Notes: generated by a model from the sequence alone, not told the origin. Positions 8,386 to 17,346 are shown, counted from the first letter of the stretch. The stretch is 64,000 nucleotides of DNA from Thermococcus sp. CX2 (GCF_012027555.1 NZ_SNUQ01000001.1:620001-684000); one strand, 5' to 3'. Numbers and translations are program-made.

Positions 8386-10737
8386 ATGAGTGAATACAAG
8401 TTTATAAAGTGGTTTGAAGAGCTCGGAAAGAAGGATGTTGCCCTTGTTGGTGGAAAGGGTGCAAACCTTGGTGAACTTACCAACGCTGGTATTCCAGTTC
8501 CACCTGGATTCTGTGTTACTGCTGAGGCCTACAAGTACTTCGTTGAGAACGTCCGCGTTGAGGATGGTAGAACCCTTCAGGAGTGGATTATAGACATAAT
8601 CGCCCAGACTAACGTTGATGACAGCAAGCAGCTCCAGGAGAACACCGCCAAGATAAGAGAGAAGATCATCTCCATGGAGATGCCAGAGGATATAGCCAAG
8701 GAGATTGTCGACGCCTACAAGAAGCTCAGCCAGCGCTTCAACAAGGACGCCGTTTACGTTGCCGTCCGCTCTTCTGCCACCGCTGAGGACCTTCCGGAGG
8801 CTTCCTTCGCCGGCCAGCAGGAGACCTACCTCGACGTCTACGGCGAGGACGACGTTCTCGAGAAGGTCAAGCGCTGCTGGGCCAGCCTCTGGACTGCAAG
8901 GGCCACCTTCTACAGGGCCAAGCAGGGCTTTGACCACAGCAAGGTTTACCTCTCAGCAGTCGTCCAGAAGATGGTCAACAGCGAGACCAGCGGTGTCATG
9001 TTCACCGCCAACCCGGTCACCAACGACAGGAGTGAGATAATGATCAACGCCGCCTGGGGCCTCGGTGAGGCCGTCGTCAGCGGTGCCGTTTCTCCGGACG
9101 AGTACATCGTCGAGAAGGGCACCTGGAAGATCAAGGAGAAGTACATCGCCAAGAAGGAGATAATGATCGTCAGGAACCCCGAGACCGGTAAGGGAACCGT
9201 CACCGTTAAGACCGCCGAGTACCTCGGCCCAGAGTACGTCGAGAAGCAGGTCCTCACCGACGAGCAGATACTCGAGGTCGCCAAGATCGGTGCCAGGATC
9301 GAGGAGCACTACGGCTGGCCACAGGACATCGAGTGGGCCTACGACAAGGACGACGGCAAGCTCTACATCGTCCAGTCCAGGCCGATTACGACCCTTAAGG
9401 AAGAGGTTAAGACGGAAGAGGCCGAGATGACTGAGGAGATGAAGGTTCTCCTCAAGGGTCTTGGAGCCTCACCGGGCATTGGTGCCGGTAAGGTTGTCGT
9501 CATCTTCGACGCGAGTGACATAGACAAGGTCAAAGAGGGCGATGTCCTCGTCACCACCATGACCAACCCGGACATGGTTCCGGCCATGAAGAGGGCCAGC
9601 GCTATCGTCACCGACGAGGGCGGTAGGACCTGCCACGCTGCCATCGTCAGCAGGGAGCTCGGTATTCCGGCCGTTGTCGGTACCAAGGATGCTACCAAGG
9701 TCCTCAAGGACGGCATGCTCGTTACCGTCGACGGTACCAGGGGTGTCGTCTACGAGGGCATAGTCAAGAGCCTCGTTAAGGGCGAAGAGGAGAAGGCCGC
9801 TGGCGGTCAGGTAGTTGTCGCCGGTGCTCCGCTCATCACCGCCACCGAGGTCAAGGTCAACGTCTCGATGCCTGAGGTCGCCGAGAGGGCCGCCGCCACC
9901 GGCGCGGACGGAGTTGGTCTCCTCAGGGCCGAGCACATGATCCTCGGAATCGGTGCCCACCCGATCAAGTTCATCAAGGAGGGCAGGGAGGAGGAGCTCG
10001 TCGAGAAGCTCGTCGAGGGTATCAGGAAGGTCGTCGAGGCCTTCTACCCGAGGAGGGTCTGGTACAGGACCCTTGACGCCCCGACCAACGAGTTCCGCGA
10101 GCTCCCAGGTGGCGAGGACGAGCCAGAAGAGAGGAACCCGATGCTTGGCTGGAGAGGCATCAGGCGCGGTCTCGACCAGCCGGAGCTCCTCAAGGCCGAG
10201 TTCAAGGCCATCAAGAGGCTCGTTGACGAGGGCTACGACAACATCGGTGTCATGCTCCCGCTCGTCAGCCACCCAGAGCAGATCAGGAAGGCCAAGGAGA
10301 TAGCCATGGAGGTCGGCCTCATTCCGCACAAGGACGTCGAGTGGGGCGTCATGATCGAGACCCCGGCCAGCGCCCTCATCATCGAGGACCTCATCAAGGA
10401 GGGCCTTGACTTCGTCAGCTTCGGTACCAACGACCTCACCCAGTACACCCTCGCCATCGACAGGGACAACGAGCGCGTCTTCAAGCTCTACGACGAGAAG
10501 CACCCGGCCGTTCTCAAGCTCATCGAGAACGTCATCAAGGTCTGCAAGAAGTACGGCGTCGAGACCAGCATCTGCGGCCAGGCCGGCAGCGACCCGAAGA
10601 TGGTCAAGCTCCTCGTCAGGATGGGTATCGACAGCGTCAGCGCCAACCCGGATGCCGTCGAGCTCGTCAGGAAGACCGTTGCCAGGGAAGAGCAGAAGCT
10701 CATGCTCGAGGCCGCCAGGAAGAGGCTCTTTGAGTGA
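8386..10737 (+). CDS. ppsA: Phosphoenolpyruvate synthase (pyruvate, water dikinase)
   Basis: Interconverts pyruvate + ATP + water and phosphoenolpyruvate + AMP + phosphate. In Thermococcales it serves gluconeogenesis and is also implicated in glycolytic flux. The 783 residues show the three expected parts: an N-terminal ATP/pyruvate-binding domain (GGKGANLGEL near 22, RSSATAEDLPEASFAGQQ near 130), the swivelling phosphohistidine domain with GGRTCHAAIVSRELG (His417), and a C-terminal PEP-binding TIM barrel with FGTNDLTQYTL and the catalytic Cys730 in SICGQAGSD. ATG at 8386 is chosen because GGAGGGG (8373-8379) lies 6 nt upstream; an in-frame TTG at 8371 would overlap that site. Codon use from about 8800 on is highly biased toward GAG, AAG, GTC and CTC, typical of a very highly expressed gene. 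Confidence 0.97.
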   Translation: MSEYKFIKWFEELGKKDVALVGGKGANLGELTNAGIPVPPGFCVTAEAYKYFVENVRVEDGRTLQEWIIDIIAQTNVDDSKQLQENTAKIREKIISMEMPEDIAKEIVDAYKKLSQRFNKDAVYVAVRSSATAEDLPEASFAGQQETYLDVYGEDDVLEKVKRCWASLWTARATFYRAKQGFDHSKVYLSAVVQKMVNSETSGVMFTANPVTNDRSEIMINAAWGLGEAVVSGAVSPDEYIVEKGTWKIKEKYIAKKEIMIVRNPETGKGTVTVKTAEYLGPEYVEKQVLTDEQILEVAKIGARIEEHYGWPQDIEWAYDKDDGKLYIVQSRPITTLKEEVKTEEAEMTEEMKVLLKGLGASPGIGAGKVVVIFDASDIDKVKEGDVLVTTMTNPDMVPAMKRASAIVTDEGGRTCHAAIVSRELGIPAVVGTKDATKVLKDGMLVTVDGTRGVVYEGIVKSLVKGEEEKAAGGQVVVAGAPLITATEVKVNVSMPEVAERAAATGADGVGLLRAEHMILGIGAHPIKFIKEGREEELVEKLVEGIRKVVEAFYPRRVWYRTLDAPTNEFRELPGGEDEPEERNPMLGWRGIRRGLDQPELLKAEFKAIKRLVDEGYDNIGVMLPLVSHPEQIRKAKEIAMEVGLIPHKDVEWGVMIETPASALIIEDLIKEGLDFVSFGTNDLTQYTLAIDRDNERVFKLYDEKHPAVLKLIENVIKVCKKYGVETSICGQAGSDPKMVKLLVRMGIDSVSANPDAVELVRKTVAREEQKLMLEAARKRLFE

Positions 10738-10842
10738 ACCTCTTCGAGCAGCGCTCTGCGCTTCCTTCTTTTCTATCTCATTTGACTTGACGCATTCTCC
10801 GGTTTCTTGAAACAGGGGATGGATTCTTTATCCATGGCAAGG

Positions 10843-10881
10843 CTTTTATATTAGCGTTTCGACACCCGTTTGATTGACATG
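10843..10881 (+). promoter_or_regulatory. Promoter and near-leaderless start of MATE gene 1
   Basis: TATA element CTTTTATATT at 10843-10852, then AGCGTTTCGA, then TGATTGAC and ATG at 10879. The distance from TATA to ATG (36 nt) and the absence of a ribosome-binding site suggest an mRNA with almost no leader. The same arrangement, nearly base for base, precedes the next MATE gene. Confidence 0.55.
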
Positions 10882-12264
10882 GACGGTGACAGAAGGGACA
10901 AAATAGACGCGATGAGGCAGCAAATCGTCGAGGGGCACGTGGAGAAGACTCTCATCAAGTTAGCTTCTCCGCTCATCATCAACAACCTAGTGCAGGTTCT
11001 TTACAACCTCACGGACACCTTCTGGCTCGGTAAGCTCGGCAGGGAAGAGCTCTCTGCACCAGGAACCGCATGGCCCCTCGTGTGGTTCTTCATGAGTATA
11101 GGAATGGGCTTCGCCATAGCGGGCTTTGCCTTCGTGAGCCAGTACGTGGGAGCCAAGAGGTACGACGAAGCAAACAGGGCGGCTGGTTCCCTCTACTCCC
11201 TCATGATGATATTCTCCGCCATTGTGGCGGTCGTCGGTGTTCTGATAGCGCCTCTGGCGATGGATTTCATGAATGTCACGCCTGAGGTGTATGACTATGC
11301 CCTGAGCTACACGAGGATAGTCTTCATCGGAATACCATTCTCCTTTACGCTCTTCGCTTTCAACTTCCTCCTGAGGGCTATAGGAGACACTAAGACGCCG
11401 ATGAAGATAAACGCATTCACGGTCTTCCTCAACATAGTCCTCGACCCGTTTCTGATCTTCGGCTGGCTGGGCTTTCCAGCCCTCGGCGTCGTCGGAGCGG
11501 CTGTGGCCACGATGGTCTCAAACAGCATCGGTTCGCTCATAGGCGGCTACCTGCTCTTCAAGGGCAGGGTTGGAATCCACCTAACGCTGGAGAGCCTGAA
11601 GCCACACTGGGACTTCTACAAGCGTATCTTCAGGGTAGGCATTCCGTCAAGTGTTGGCTTCTCCACGGATGCCCTAGGTTTCGTTGTGCTTACAAGGATT
11701 ATATACGGTTACGGAACTGTGGCCTTCGCAACGTACAGCATAGCCAACAGGCTGATCAACTTCATGTTCGCCTTTGCCAACGGCATAAGCCAGGCCATGG
11801 GTACGATGGTAGGTCAGAACGTTGGGGCAGAGAAGTACGAGAGGGCCAAGAAGATAGCCGAAAAAGCGATGCTCATCAACTTCATAATCCTGAGCGCTGG
11901 AACGGCCATAGTCATCGTTTTCAGGCCGCAGATATTCGGCTTCTTCATAAAGGATCCAGAGGTTTTAGCGGAGAGCGTCAAGTTCGTGAAGTACTTCGCG
12001 GTCTCGCTGCCCTTCTTCGGCATACTCTCCGCGGTAAGCAACGTCTTCCAGAGCGCTGGCCACACTAAGAAGGCCATGGTGCTTGGCATGATAAGGCTCT
12101 GGATCCTGAGAATTCCCCTCGCTTACGGTCTCGGACAGTTCCTGAATGACACCATCGGCGTCTGGCTCGGTATGGGGCTGAGCAACATCCTCAGCGCACT
12201 GTTTGCCCTCGCCTGGTTCCTCCGGGGGAGCTGGATGAGAAAGATAATAGAAAAAGCACCATAA
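10879..12264 (+). CDS. MATE family multidrug/toxic compound exporter, copy 1
   Basis: Twelve-helix membrane exporter of the MATE/NorM family (461 residues), which expels cationic or organic compounds using a Na+ or H+ gradient. Typical features are the duplicated six-helix halves, an opening LIKLASPLIINNLVQVLYNL helix with DTFWLGKLG, and the repeat-typical FLLRAIGDTKTPMKIN and VFQSAGHTKKAM loops at the end of each half. ATG at 10879 is preferred because a leaderless mRNA is predicted; an in-frame TTG lies at 10870. It is followed 39 bp later by a paralogue on the same strand with a duplicated promoter, so the pair is a tandem gene duplication. The substrate cannot be inferred. Confidence 0.93.
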   Translation: MDGDRRDKIDAMRQQIVEGHVEKTLIKLASPLIINNLVQVLYNLTDTFWLGKLGREELSAPGTAWPLVWFFMSIGMGFAIAGFAFVSQYVGAKRYDEANRAAGSLYSLMMIFSAIVAVVGVLIAPLAMDFMNVTPEVYDYALSYTRIVFIGIPFSFTLFAFNFLLRAIGDTKTPMKINAFTVFLNIVLDPFLIFGWLGFPALGVVGAAVATMVSNSIGSLIGGYLLFKGRVGIHLTLESLKPHWDFYKRIFRVGIPSSVGFSTDALGFVVLTRIIYGYGTVAFATYSIANRLINFMFAFANGISQAMGTMVGQNVGAEKYERAKKIAEKAMLINFIILSAGTAIVIVFRPQIFGFFIKDPEVLAESVKFVKYFAVSLPFFGILSAVSNVFQSAGHTKKAMVLGMIRLWILRIPLAYGLGQFLNDTIGVWLGMGLSNILSALFALAWFLRGSWMRKIIEKAP

Positions 12265-12266
12265 CC

Positions 12267-12306
12267 CTTTTATATCAGCGTTTCGATTGCCGTCTGATTG
12301 AATATG
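12267..12306 (+). promoter_or_regulatory. Promoter of MATE gene 2, duplicate of the copy 1 promoter
   Basis: CTTTTATATC at 12267-12276 begins two bases after the stop codon of copy 1. It is followed by AGCGTTTCGA, CCGTCTGATTGA and ATG at 12304, 37 nt from the TATA element. The match to 10843-10881 extends through the promoter to the start codon, so the duplication carried its own control region. Confidence 0.55.
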
Positions 12307-13755
12307 AGGGACTCCAAAGTTCAGAGGACGCGCGAGGAAATTCTCCACGGGCCCATTGAGAAGACGCTTCTGTCTCTCTCGCTTCCGCTCATAATCAACA
12401 ACTTAGTGCAGGTTCTGTACAACATCACCGACACATTCTGGCTCGGCAAGCTTGGAAGGGCAGAACTCTCAGCTCCAGGAACTGCCTGGCCTATGATAGG
12501 AACCCTTATGGCCCTCGGCATGGGCTTTGCCACGGCAGGCTTTGCACTCGTCGGGCAGTACGTAGGGGCCGGGAGATACAAAGAAGCGAACAGAGCTGCG
12601 GGTTCACTCTACTCCCTCGTGCTAATCTTTGCCACCTTTGTCGGGATATTCGGCTACTTCGCGACACCCTATGCACTCCGCTTCATGCACGTTTCAGTGA
12701 GTGTCTACCCATATGCTTTGAGCTACACGAGGATAATATTCCTCGGCATACCCTTTGCCTTCACCAGCTTTGCCTTCAGCTTTCTCCTAAGGGCCGTCGG
12801 TGACACCAAAACACCGATGAAGCTCAACCTCCTGACGGTGGCCGTAAACATAGTCCTCGACCCCATCCTAATATTCGGATGGTTCGGCTTTCCTGAAATG
12901 GGGGTCACTGGAGCCGCCCTAGCCACGATAACAGCTAACAGCATTGGCTCACTCATAGGTGCCTACTTGCTCTTCACTGGTAAGGTTGGCGTGCACCTCA
13001 CTCCGGAGAACCTCAAACCGGATTTGGGATTCTACAGTAAAATATTCCGCATCGGACTGCCCTCGAGCATCGGCCAGTCTGCCAACAACTTCGGGTTCGT
13101 CATCCTGACGAGAATAATCTTCGGCTTCGGCGACGTCGCCTACGCTGCCTACATAATCACCACCCGCCTCGTGAACGTGCTCACGAGCATATCAAGGGGA
13201 ATAAGCATGGGAATGGGCACGATGGTCGCCCAGAACGTCGGTGCGGAGCAGTACGAGAGGGCCAAGAGGATAGCCGAGAGGACAATGATGGTAAACTTTG
13301 CCATAGCCTCTTTCTCGGTTCTCCTGATCGGCATATTCAGAGAGGAGGTTTTCCGGGTCTTTCTCAATGACCCAGCAGTTATAGCCGAGAGTGAAATCGT
13401 TCTCAAGTACTTCCTAATTTCTGTCCCATTCTTCAACGGCATCTTCGTAGTAGTTACCAACGTCTTCAGGAGTGCAGGTCACACGAAAAAGAGCATGACC
13501 TTAAGCATACTCCGCCTTTGGGGCCTGAGGATACCGATGAGCTACGCCTTTGGTTATATACCAGCGCTGGCCTTCAGCTTCGTCCTGCTTGGGCACACAA
13601 TCAGCGTCCACATTCCGCTGGCCGAGCTCTTCAACTTCACGAGCAAGGGAGTGTTCTTTGGCATGGGCATGAGCAACTTTATAACGGCTGGAGTGGCTTT
13701 AGTCTGGTTCATGAAGGGCACCTGGATGCGGAGGGTCATTGGAAGAGTGGAATAA
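12304..13755 (+). CDS. MATE family multidrug/toxic compound exporter, copy 2
   Basis: Paralogue of the preceding gene (483 residues), with the same DTFWLGKLGRAELSAPGTAW helix 1-2 region, FLLRAVGDTKTPMKLN at the end of the first half and VFRSAGHTKKSM in the second. It differs by an insertion of about 25 residues near 430-455 (after YIPALAFSFVLLGHTI), lengthening the loop before the last two helices. ATG at 12304 is taken as near-leaderless; TTG at 12298 is in frame. Its own promoter means the two copies can be expressed separately. The 171 bp after it (to 13926) holds no clear element except a C-rich stretch before upp. Confidence 0.93.
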   Translation: MRDSKVQRTREEILHGPIEKTLLSLSLPLIINNLVQVLYNITDTFWLGKLGRAELSAPGTAWPMIGTLMALGMGFATAGFALVGQYVGAGRYKEANRAAGSLYSLVLIFATFVGIFGYFATPYALRFMHVSVSVYPYALSYTRIIFLGIPFAFTSFAFSFLLRAVGDTKTPMKLNLLTVAVNIVLDPILIFGWFGFPEMGVTGAALATITANSIGSLIGAYLLFTGKVGVHLTPENLKPDLGFYSKIFRIGLPSSIGQSANNFGFVILTRIIFGFGDVAYAAYIITTRLVNVLTSISRGISMGMGTMVAQNVGAEQYERAKRIAERTMMVNFAIASFSVLLIGIFREEVFRVFLNDPAVIAESEIVLKYFLISVPFFNGIFVVVTNVFRSAGHTKKSMTLSILRLWGLRIPMSYAFGYIPALAFSFVLLGHTISVHIPLAELFNFTSKGVFFGMGMSNFITAGVALVWFMKGTWMRRVIGRVE

Positions 13756-13926
13756 ATCAAAACGTTTCCGAAACATTTTCTGTTGTTCTGAGTAAAGACC
13801 AAGAATTTTTAAACTCTCTTGGAAATTTTAAGCGAAATCCGAGTCTAGAATCAGAGGATACAATCAGCAGATCAAATCAGGAGTCAGACTAATAAACCCC
13901 TCCCCCAACCCCTTCCTGGTGATGGC

Positions 13927-14595
13927 ATGATCAGGGACGAACGCTGGACTGGAGTTTACCATTTTGAGGACTCGCCCTTTATTATGGAGATCCTAACCGA
14001 GCTCAGGGACGAGAGGACTGGGCCTATAGCCTTCAGAAAGGGACTCGTCAAGCTTGGGCGCTACATGGCCTACGAGATAACCAAGACTATGGAGACAGAG
14101 AGAATCAGAATAAAGACGCCCCTCGAGGAGACTGACGGAGTCCTCATCACTGACAGGCGCAACGTTGTCATAATAACAGTTCTCAGGGCCGCGATTCCGC
14201 TGATGGAAGGTCTGATCAAGGTTCTCGACCACGCCCGCGTGGGCATCGTCTCGGCCTCCCGCGGCAAGGCTCCGAAGTTCGAAATAGAGATGAAGTACGT
14301 CAAGGTACCCCAGATAACAGAGAAGGACACAGTCATCATAGCCGACCCGATGATAGCGACGGGCTCAACGCTGATTAAGGTTCTCGACGAGGTCAAGAAG
14401 TACGGAAAGGCCAAGCGCTACGTCATCGTCGGCGTCCTGGCCGCTCCAGAGGGAATAAGCAGGATAAAGGAAGCTCACCCCGACGTGGAGATGTTCGTCG
14501 CGGCGATAGACAGGGAGCTCAACGAAAAGGGCTACATCCTGCCAGGCCTTGGCGATGCCGGAGACAGAGCATTTGGAGCGCCGATTAAGCTTTGA
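13927..14595 (+). CDS. upp: Uracil phosphoribosyltransferase
   Basis: Pyrimidine salvage enzyme making UMP from uracil and PRPP; 222 residues, the usual length. The PRPP loop is [14 protein letters not shown] (about residues 137-150). An upstream substrate loop [17 protein letters not shown] (about 79-95) and the C-terminal uracil-binding segment [16 protein letters not shown] are intact. GGTGAT sits just before ATG at 13927. It stands alone, between the MATE pair and tRNA-Leu. Uridine phosphorylase at 53.9 kb would supply its substrate. Confidence 0.96.
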   Translation: MIRDERWTGVYHFEDSPFIMEILTELRDERTGPIAFRKGLVKLGRYMAYEITKTMETERIRIKTPLEETDGVLITDRRNVVIITVLRAAIPLMEGLIKVLDHARVGIVSASRGKAPKFEIEMKYVKVPQITEKDTVIIADPMIATGSTLIKVLDEVKKYGKAKRYVIVGVLAAPEGISRIKEAHPDVEMFVAAIDRELNEKGYILPGLGDAGDRAFGAPIKL

Positions 14596-14618
14596 AGCCC
14601 TTCTTCTCTTTTAGATTG

Positions 14619-14718
14619 TTTAAGTAAAACACTGTAAAACCGCCAAATGAAGAATAGACCCCTTGAAGAACTGGCAGTTTTAGAATGACATGCCAACCTT
14701 AATCAGTCAAAAACTTTG
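14619..14718 (-). repeat. tRNA-trailer repeat, copy 1 (3' of tRNA-Leu)
   Basis: Read on the minus strand, starting about 20 nt after the tRNA CCA end, the block contains CAAAGTTT, then TGATTAAGGTTGGCATGTC (14686-14704 region), CTGCCAG and GTTTTAC. The same ordered words occur 3' of tRNA-Arg, and a weaker version occurs 3' of tRNA-Gly. Within copy 1, TGCCAAC (14691-14697) and GTTGGCA (14720-14726) also form 7-bp inverted arms. Confidence 0.55.
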
Positions 14719-14736
14719 TGTTGGCAAGGGCTGTGA

Positions 14737-14824
14737 TGGTGCGGGGGCGGGGATTTGAACCCCGGAACCCCTGCGGGAGTGGATCTTGAGTCCACCGCCT
14801 TTGACCAGGCTCGGCAACCCCCGC
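14737..14824 (-). tRNA. tRNA-Leu (anticodon CAA)
   Basis: Complete class II tRNA with encoded CCA (14737-14739). Acceptor arms are GCGGGGG (14818-14824) and CCCCCGC (14741-14747), with discriminator A. The anticodon loop is CTCAAGA, giving CAA, which reads UUG. The long variable arm and the GGTTCAAATCC T-loop are typical of tRNA-Leu. Confidence 0.95.
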
Positions 14825-14862
14825 GCCCAAAAGCGCGGTCAGAAGGAATAACTAAAGGCGAA

Positions 14863-14873
14863 CTTATAAATTT
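14863..14873 (-). promoter_or_regulatory. TATA box of tRNA-Leu
   Basis: On the minus strand AAATTTATAAG lies about 40 bp upstream of the mature 5' end, matching the TATA elements of the two other tRNA genes in the window. Confidence 0.55.
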
Positions 14874-14924
14874 AACGTCCCGACAAAACTCGGTAAAAGC
14901 TGAGAGACAGAAAACAGAAAAAGC

Positions 14925-15608
14925 TCAGCGCTCGAGCCTCTTGACGCCTTCCCTCGTGCCAACGAGGACTATGTCGGCTATGTCAGCGAATATGCCGTTC
15001 TCAACTACGCCCGGAATGTTGTTGAGCTCTATCTCGAGGTCTAGCGGGTCGTCGATGCGGTGGAACCTCGCGTCGAGGATGAAGTTTCCGTTCTCCGTGA
15101 CCACCGGCCCGTCCTTCTTGCTGGCCATCCTGAGCTCGGCTGTGGCGTTGAAGACCTCGAGTTCCTCCTTTATGGCCCTCCACGCGGCTGGGATGACCTC
15201 TATGGGCACTGGCATCTTCTGACCGAGCCTCTCTACGAGCTTGCTCTCGTCCACCAGCACGAGAAACGTTCCCGCACGGTACTCGATGATTTTCTCCATT
15301 GTCAGCGCTGCCCCGCGGCCCTTTATCAGGTTCAGGTTGGGGTCAACCTCGTCGGCGCCGTCAACGGCTATGTCTATAGCATCAACTTCATCCAGGCCAA
15401 CAACTGGAACGCCGTACTCGAGTGCCAATAGTCTTGCCTGATAGGACGTCGGGACGCCGTAGACGTCTTCGAGTTCCTCTTCCATTATGAGCTTGCCGAG
15501 ATACTCGATGAAGTAGGCCGTAGTGGAGCCTGTTCCAAGGCCCACTATCATATCGTCCTCGATGAACTTCAAAGCCTCTTTAGCAACCGCTCTCTTCAGC
15601 TCCTCCAT
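14925..15608 (-). CDS. rpiA: Ribose-5-phosphate isomerase A
   Basis: Interconverts ribose-5-phosphate and ribulose-5-phosphate. In Thermococcales, which lack a full pentose phosphate pathway, it works with the ribulose-monophosphate route to make PRPP precursors. The 227 residues are full length. Visible motifs are the phosphate loop GLGTGSTTAYF (about 23-33), the catalytic-acid region DGADEVDPNLNLIKGRGAA (about 83-101) and the base-containing VDESKLVERLG segment. The ATG at 15608 is 4 bp from the stop of the upstream membrane-protein gene, whose last codons contain its ribosome-binding site, so the two are probably translationally coupled. Confidence 0.96.
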   Translation of the reverse strand: MEELKRAVAKEALKFIEDDMIVGLGTGSTTAYFIEYLGKLIMEEELEDVYGVPTSYQARLLALEYGVPVVGLDEVDAIDIAVDGADEVDPNLNLIKGRGAALTMEKIIEYRAGTFLVLVDESKLVERLGQKMPVPIEVIPAAWRAIKEELEVFNATAELRMASKKDGPVVTENGNFILDARFHRIDDPLDLEIELNNIPGVVENGIFADIADIVLVGTREGVKRLER

Positions 15609-15612
15609 CTGC

Positions 15613-15957
15613 TCACCCCGTCACCGTTCCGTTATGGGTGATTTGATAGAGCAGGCTCTGGTTCGAGTAGAACACCGGCTGGAAGTTTATCATGATAGTG
15701 TAGCTGAGCATCGTGAAGTAGAGCCAGAACAGGAACCAGCCCCAGAAGGCTCTCTTAAGCACCATTCTTTCGTCCTCAATTTCGGACGGCAGCTCCTTTA
15801 TGAGTGCCAGAACGAACTTGTCGATGACGAAGTACAGAGCAACGCCGAGCAGCCAGCCGTATTGGACCTTTGCCGCTGCTATTCCACTGATTAACCCAGT
15901 GATCAGTCCCCACAGATATACTGATAGTGAAAACTTATGTTCAACTGTCAGCCCCAC
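15613..15957 (-). CDS. Small membrane protein of unknown function
   Basis: Not recognised. About 114 residues, with a hydrophobic hairpin near residues 12-45 (LWGLITGLISGIAAAKVQYG, then a second helix) and a further helix pair near 70-95. A charged loop KELPSEIEDERMVLKRAF lies between them, and the tail is polar with a possible sequon. The GTG at 15957 has AGGTGA 5 nt upstream; another in-frame GTG at 15966 overlaps that site. It is immediately upstream of rpiA and probably co-transcribed with it, but nothing in the sequence ties it to sugar metabolism. Confidence 0.75.
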   Translation of the reverse strand: MGLTVEHKFSLSVYLWGLITGLISGIAAAKVQYGWLLGVALYFVIDKFVLALIKELPSEIEDERMVLKRAFWGWFLFWLYFTMLSYTIMINFQPVFYSNQSLLYQITHNGTVTG

Positions 15958-16005
15958 GTTCTTCACCTACGGTTAGCTTTTAAAAGATGGTTTAAAACCT
16001 TTCCG

Positions 16006-17346
16006 TTAAGCGGAGAGTGTCTCGAGGAACTTCCTGCCCTTCTCGGTTATGCCGTAGTAGACCCGCCTCCCCTTCCGATAGGATTCCTCTATCAGACCGA
16101 GGCTTTCCAGCTCGCGGAGATGCTGATAGACCGCTTGATACTTGAGGGGCTTCTCCAAGGCCTCCCAAATCTCATAGCCGTACATACTCCTCCCACTAAG
16201 GAGCTTAAGGATTTCCAGTTTTGTGCCACCAATCGCAAACTTCTCCCTGCTCTCGGAATAATGGCCCTTAAGGCCAGAACTCGTCACTATAAGGGCTATT
16301 CTATCGTCCCTATCAAAGTAGCCCTCCTCGGCAAGCTTGAGAAGAGCCGGGACTATAACAGCGGATGCATACTCCGCAAAGATGCCCTCCTTCGCGAGCA
16401 ACCTCTCACCGAGATCGAGCTCATCCTCCCCCACGAGAACAGCTGTCCCATCGCTCTCACGTATGGCCTCCAACGCCAGCTCCTTCGTGAGCGGGTTCTT
16501 TACGTACAGCCCAAGTGCCTTGGTCGGCTCTGCCTTAGGCTCGATGCCAAGCACCTCACTCGCTATGGGTGAGCACCTCTCAGCCTGAACCGCTATCATC
16601 CTGGGCATCTCATCGATGGCCCCGATGGTGAGGAGCTCTTTAAAGCCCTTGTAGATGCTGTAGAGGTTGCTGCCGCTCCCAGTAGGAACTATCACATGCG
16701 TAGGGCTAAGCTCCTCCCACAGCTCAAAGGCTATTGTCTTCTGCCCCTCAAGGCCCACTACGTTCCTCTCGGGCGTGACGTTGTAGAGCCCCTTGCCCTC
16801 GGCCAGTCCATCGGCGTAACTTATGCCCTCGTCAACGCTCTCGCCGTATCGTATTATCCTCGCCCCGAAGGCCGCTATCTGAGTGAGCTTGCACTTCTCT
16901 ATAAGCTTTGGGACAACTGTATAGGCCTCCTTGCCGGCACGTGCAGCGTATGCGGCAAGCGATGCCGCAGCGTTTCCGTTGCTGGCAACGACAAAACCAT
17001 TCTCAGCGTAGGGCAAACCGTGTGAAACAGCCACACTAACGAGCCTGTCCCTGAAGGAACCGGTCGGGTTCCTCGTCTCGTCCTTGATGAAGACGTTTAG
17101 GCCCAGCTCCTCCCCCAATTTAGCCTTCAAAAGGGGAGTCCCACCCTCACTCAGGCTCACAACTTCCTTGACGTCCGGAAGAAGCTCCCTATAGCGCCAG
17201 ACACCCTTAACACGGTTCCTCCACTTGGAAACGTCTATGGACTCGTAGTCGTAGGTTATCGTCAAGGACGCCCCACAGGAGCACTTAGGGGGAATAAGGG
17301 AGGAATAGACCCTCCCACAGGAGGGGCACTTCACCCGCATTTCCAT
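16006..17346 (-). CDS. Threonine synthase-like protein lacking the PLP lysine motif, fused to PadR-like winged helix
   Basis: 446 residues in three parts. First, an N-terminal zinc ribbon (CPSCGRVYSSLIPPKCSCG). Second, a fold-type II PLP-enzyme domain of the threonine-synthase family to about residue 365, with the phosphate-binding SNGNAAASL and the conserved PTGSGSNLYSIYKGF. Third, a C-terminal winged helix of about 80 residues (GGTKLEILKLLSGRSMYGYE, then YQAVYQHLRELESLGLI) like PadR regulators. At the position where the family has SFKDR, whose Lys binds PLP as a Schiff base, this protein has NPTGSFRDR: Arg99 (codon AGG, 17050-17052). Normal threonine-synthase catalysis is therefore unlikely, and a ligand-sensing regulator is a reasonable inference. 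The start at ATG 17346 overlaps the FttA stop in a TGATG junction; ATG at 17340 is an alternative. It is co-transcribed after FttA. Confidence 0.85.
   Translation of the reverse strand: MEMRVKCPSCGRVYSSLIPPKCSCGASLTITYDYESIDVSKWRNRVKGVWRYRELLPDVKEVVSLSEGGTPLLKAKLGEELGLNVFIKDETRNPTGSFRDRLVSVAVSHGLPYAENGFVVASNGNAAASLAAYAARAGKEAYTVVPKLIEKCKLTQIAAFGARIIRYGESVDEGISYADGLAEGKGLYNVTPERNVVGLEGQKTIAFELWEELSPTHVIVPTGSGSNLYSIYKGFKELLTIGAIDEMPRMIAVQAERCSPIASEVLGIEPKAEPTKALGLYVKNPLTKELALEAIRESDGTAVLVGEDELDLGERLLAKEGIFAEYASAVIVPALLKLAEEGYFDRDDRIALIVTSSGLKGHYSESREKFAIGGTKLEILKLLSGRSMYGYEIWEALEKPLKYQAVYQHLRELESLGLIEESYRKGRRVYYGITEKGRKFLETLSA

Noticed and set aside
9469-10503. 344-codon minus-strand frame inside ppsA
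   Set aside because: Mirror of ppsA codon bias; lacks promoter, start signal and family motifs.
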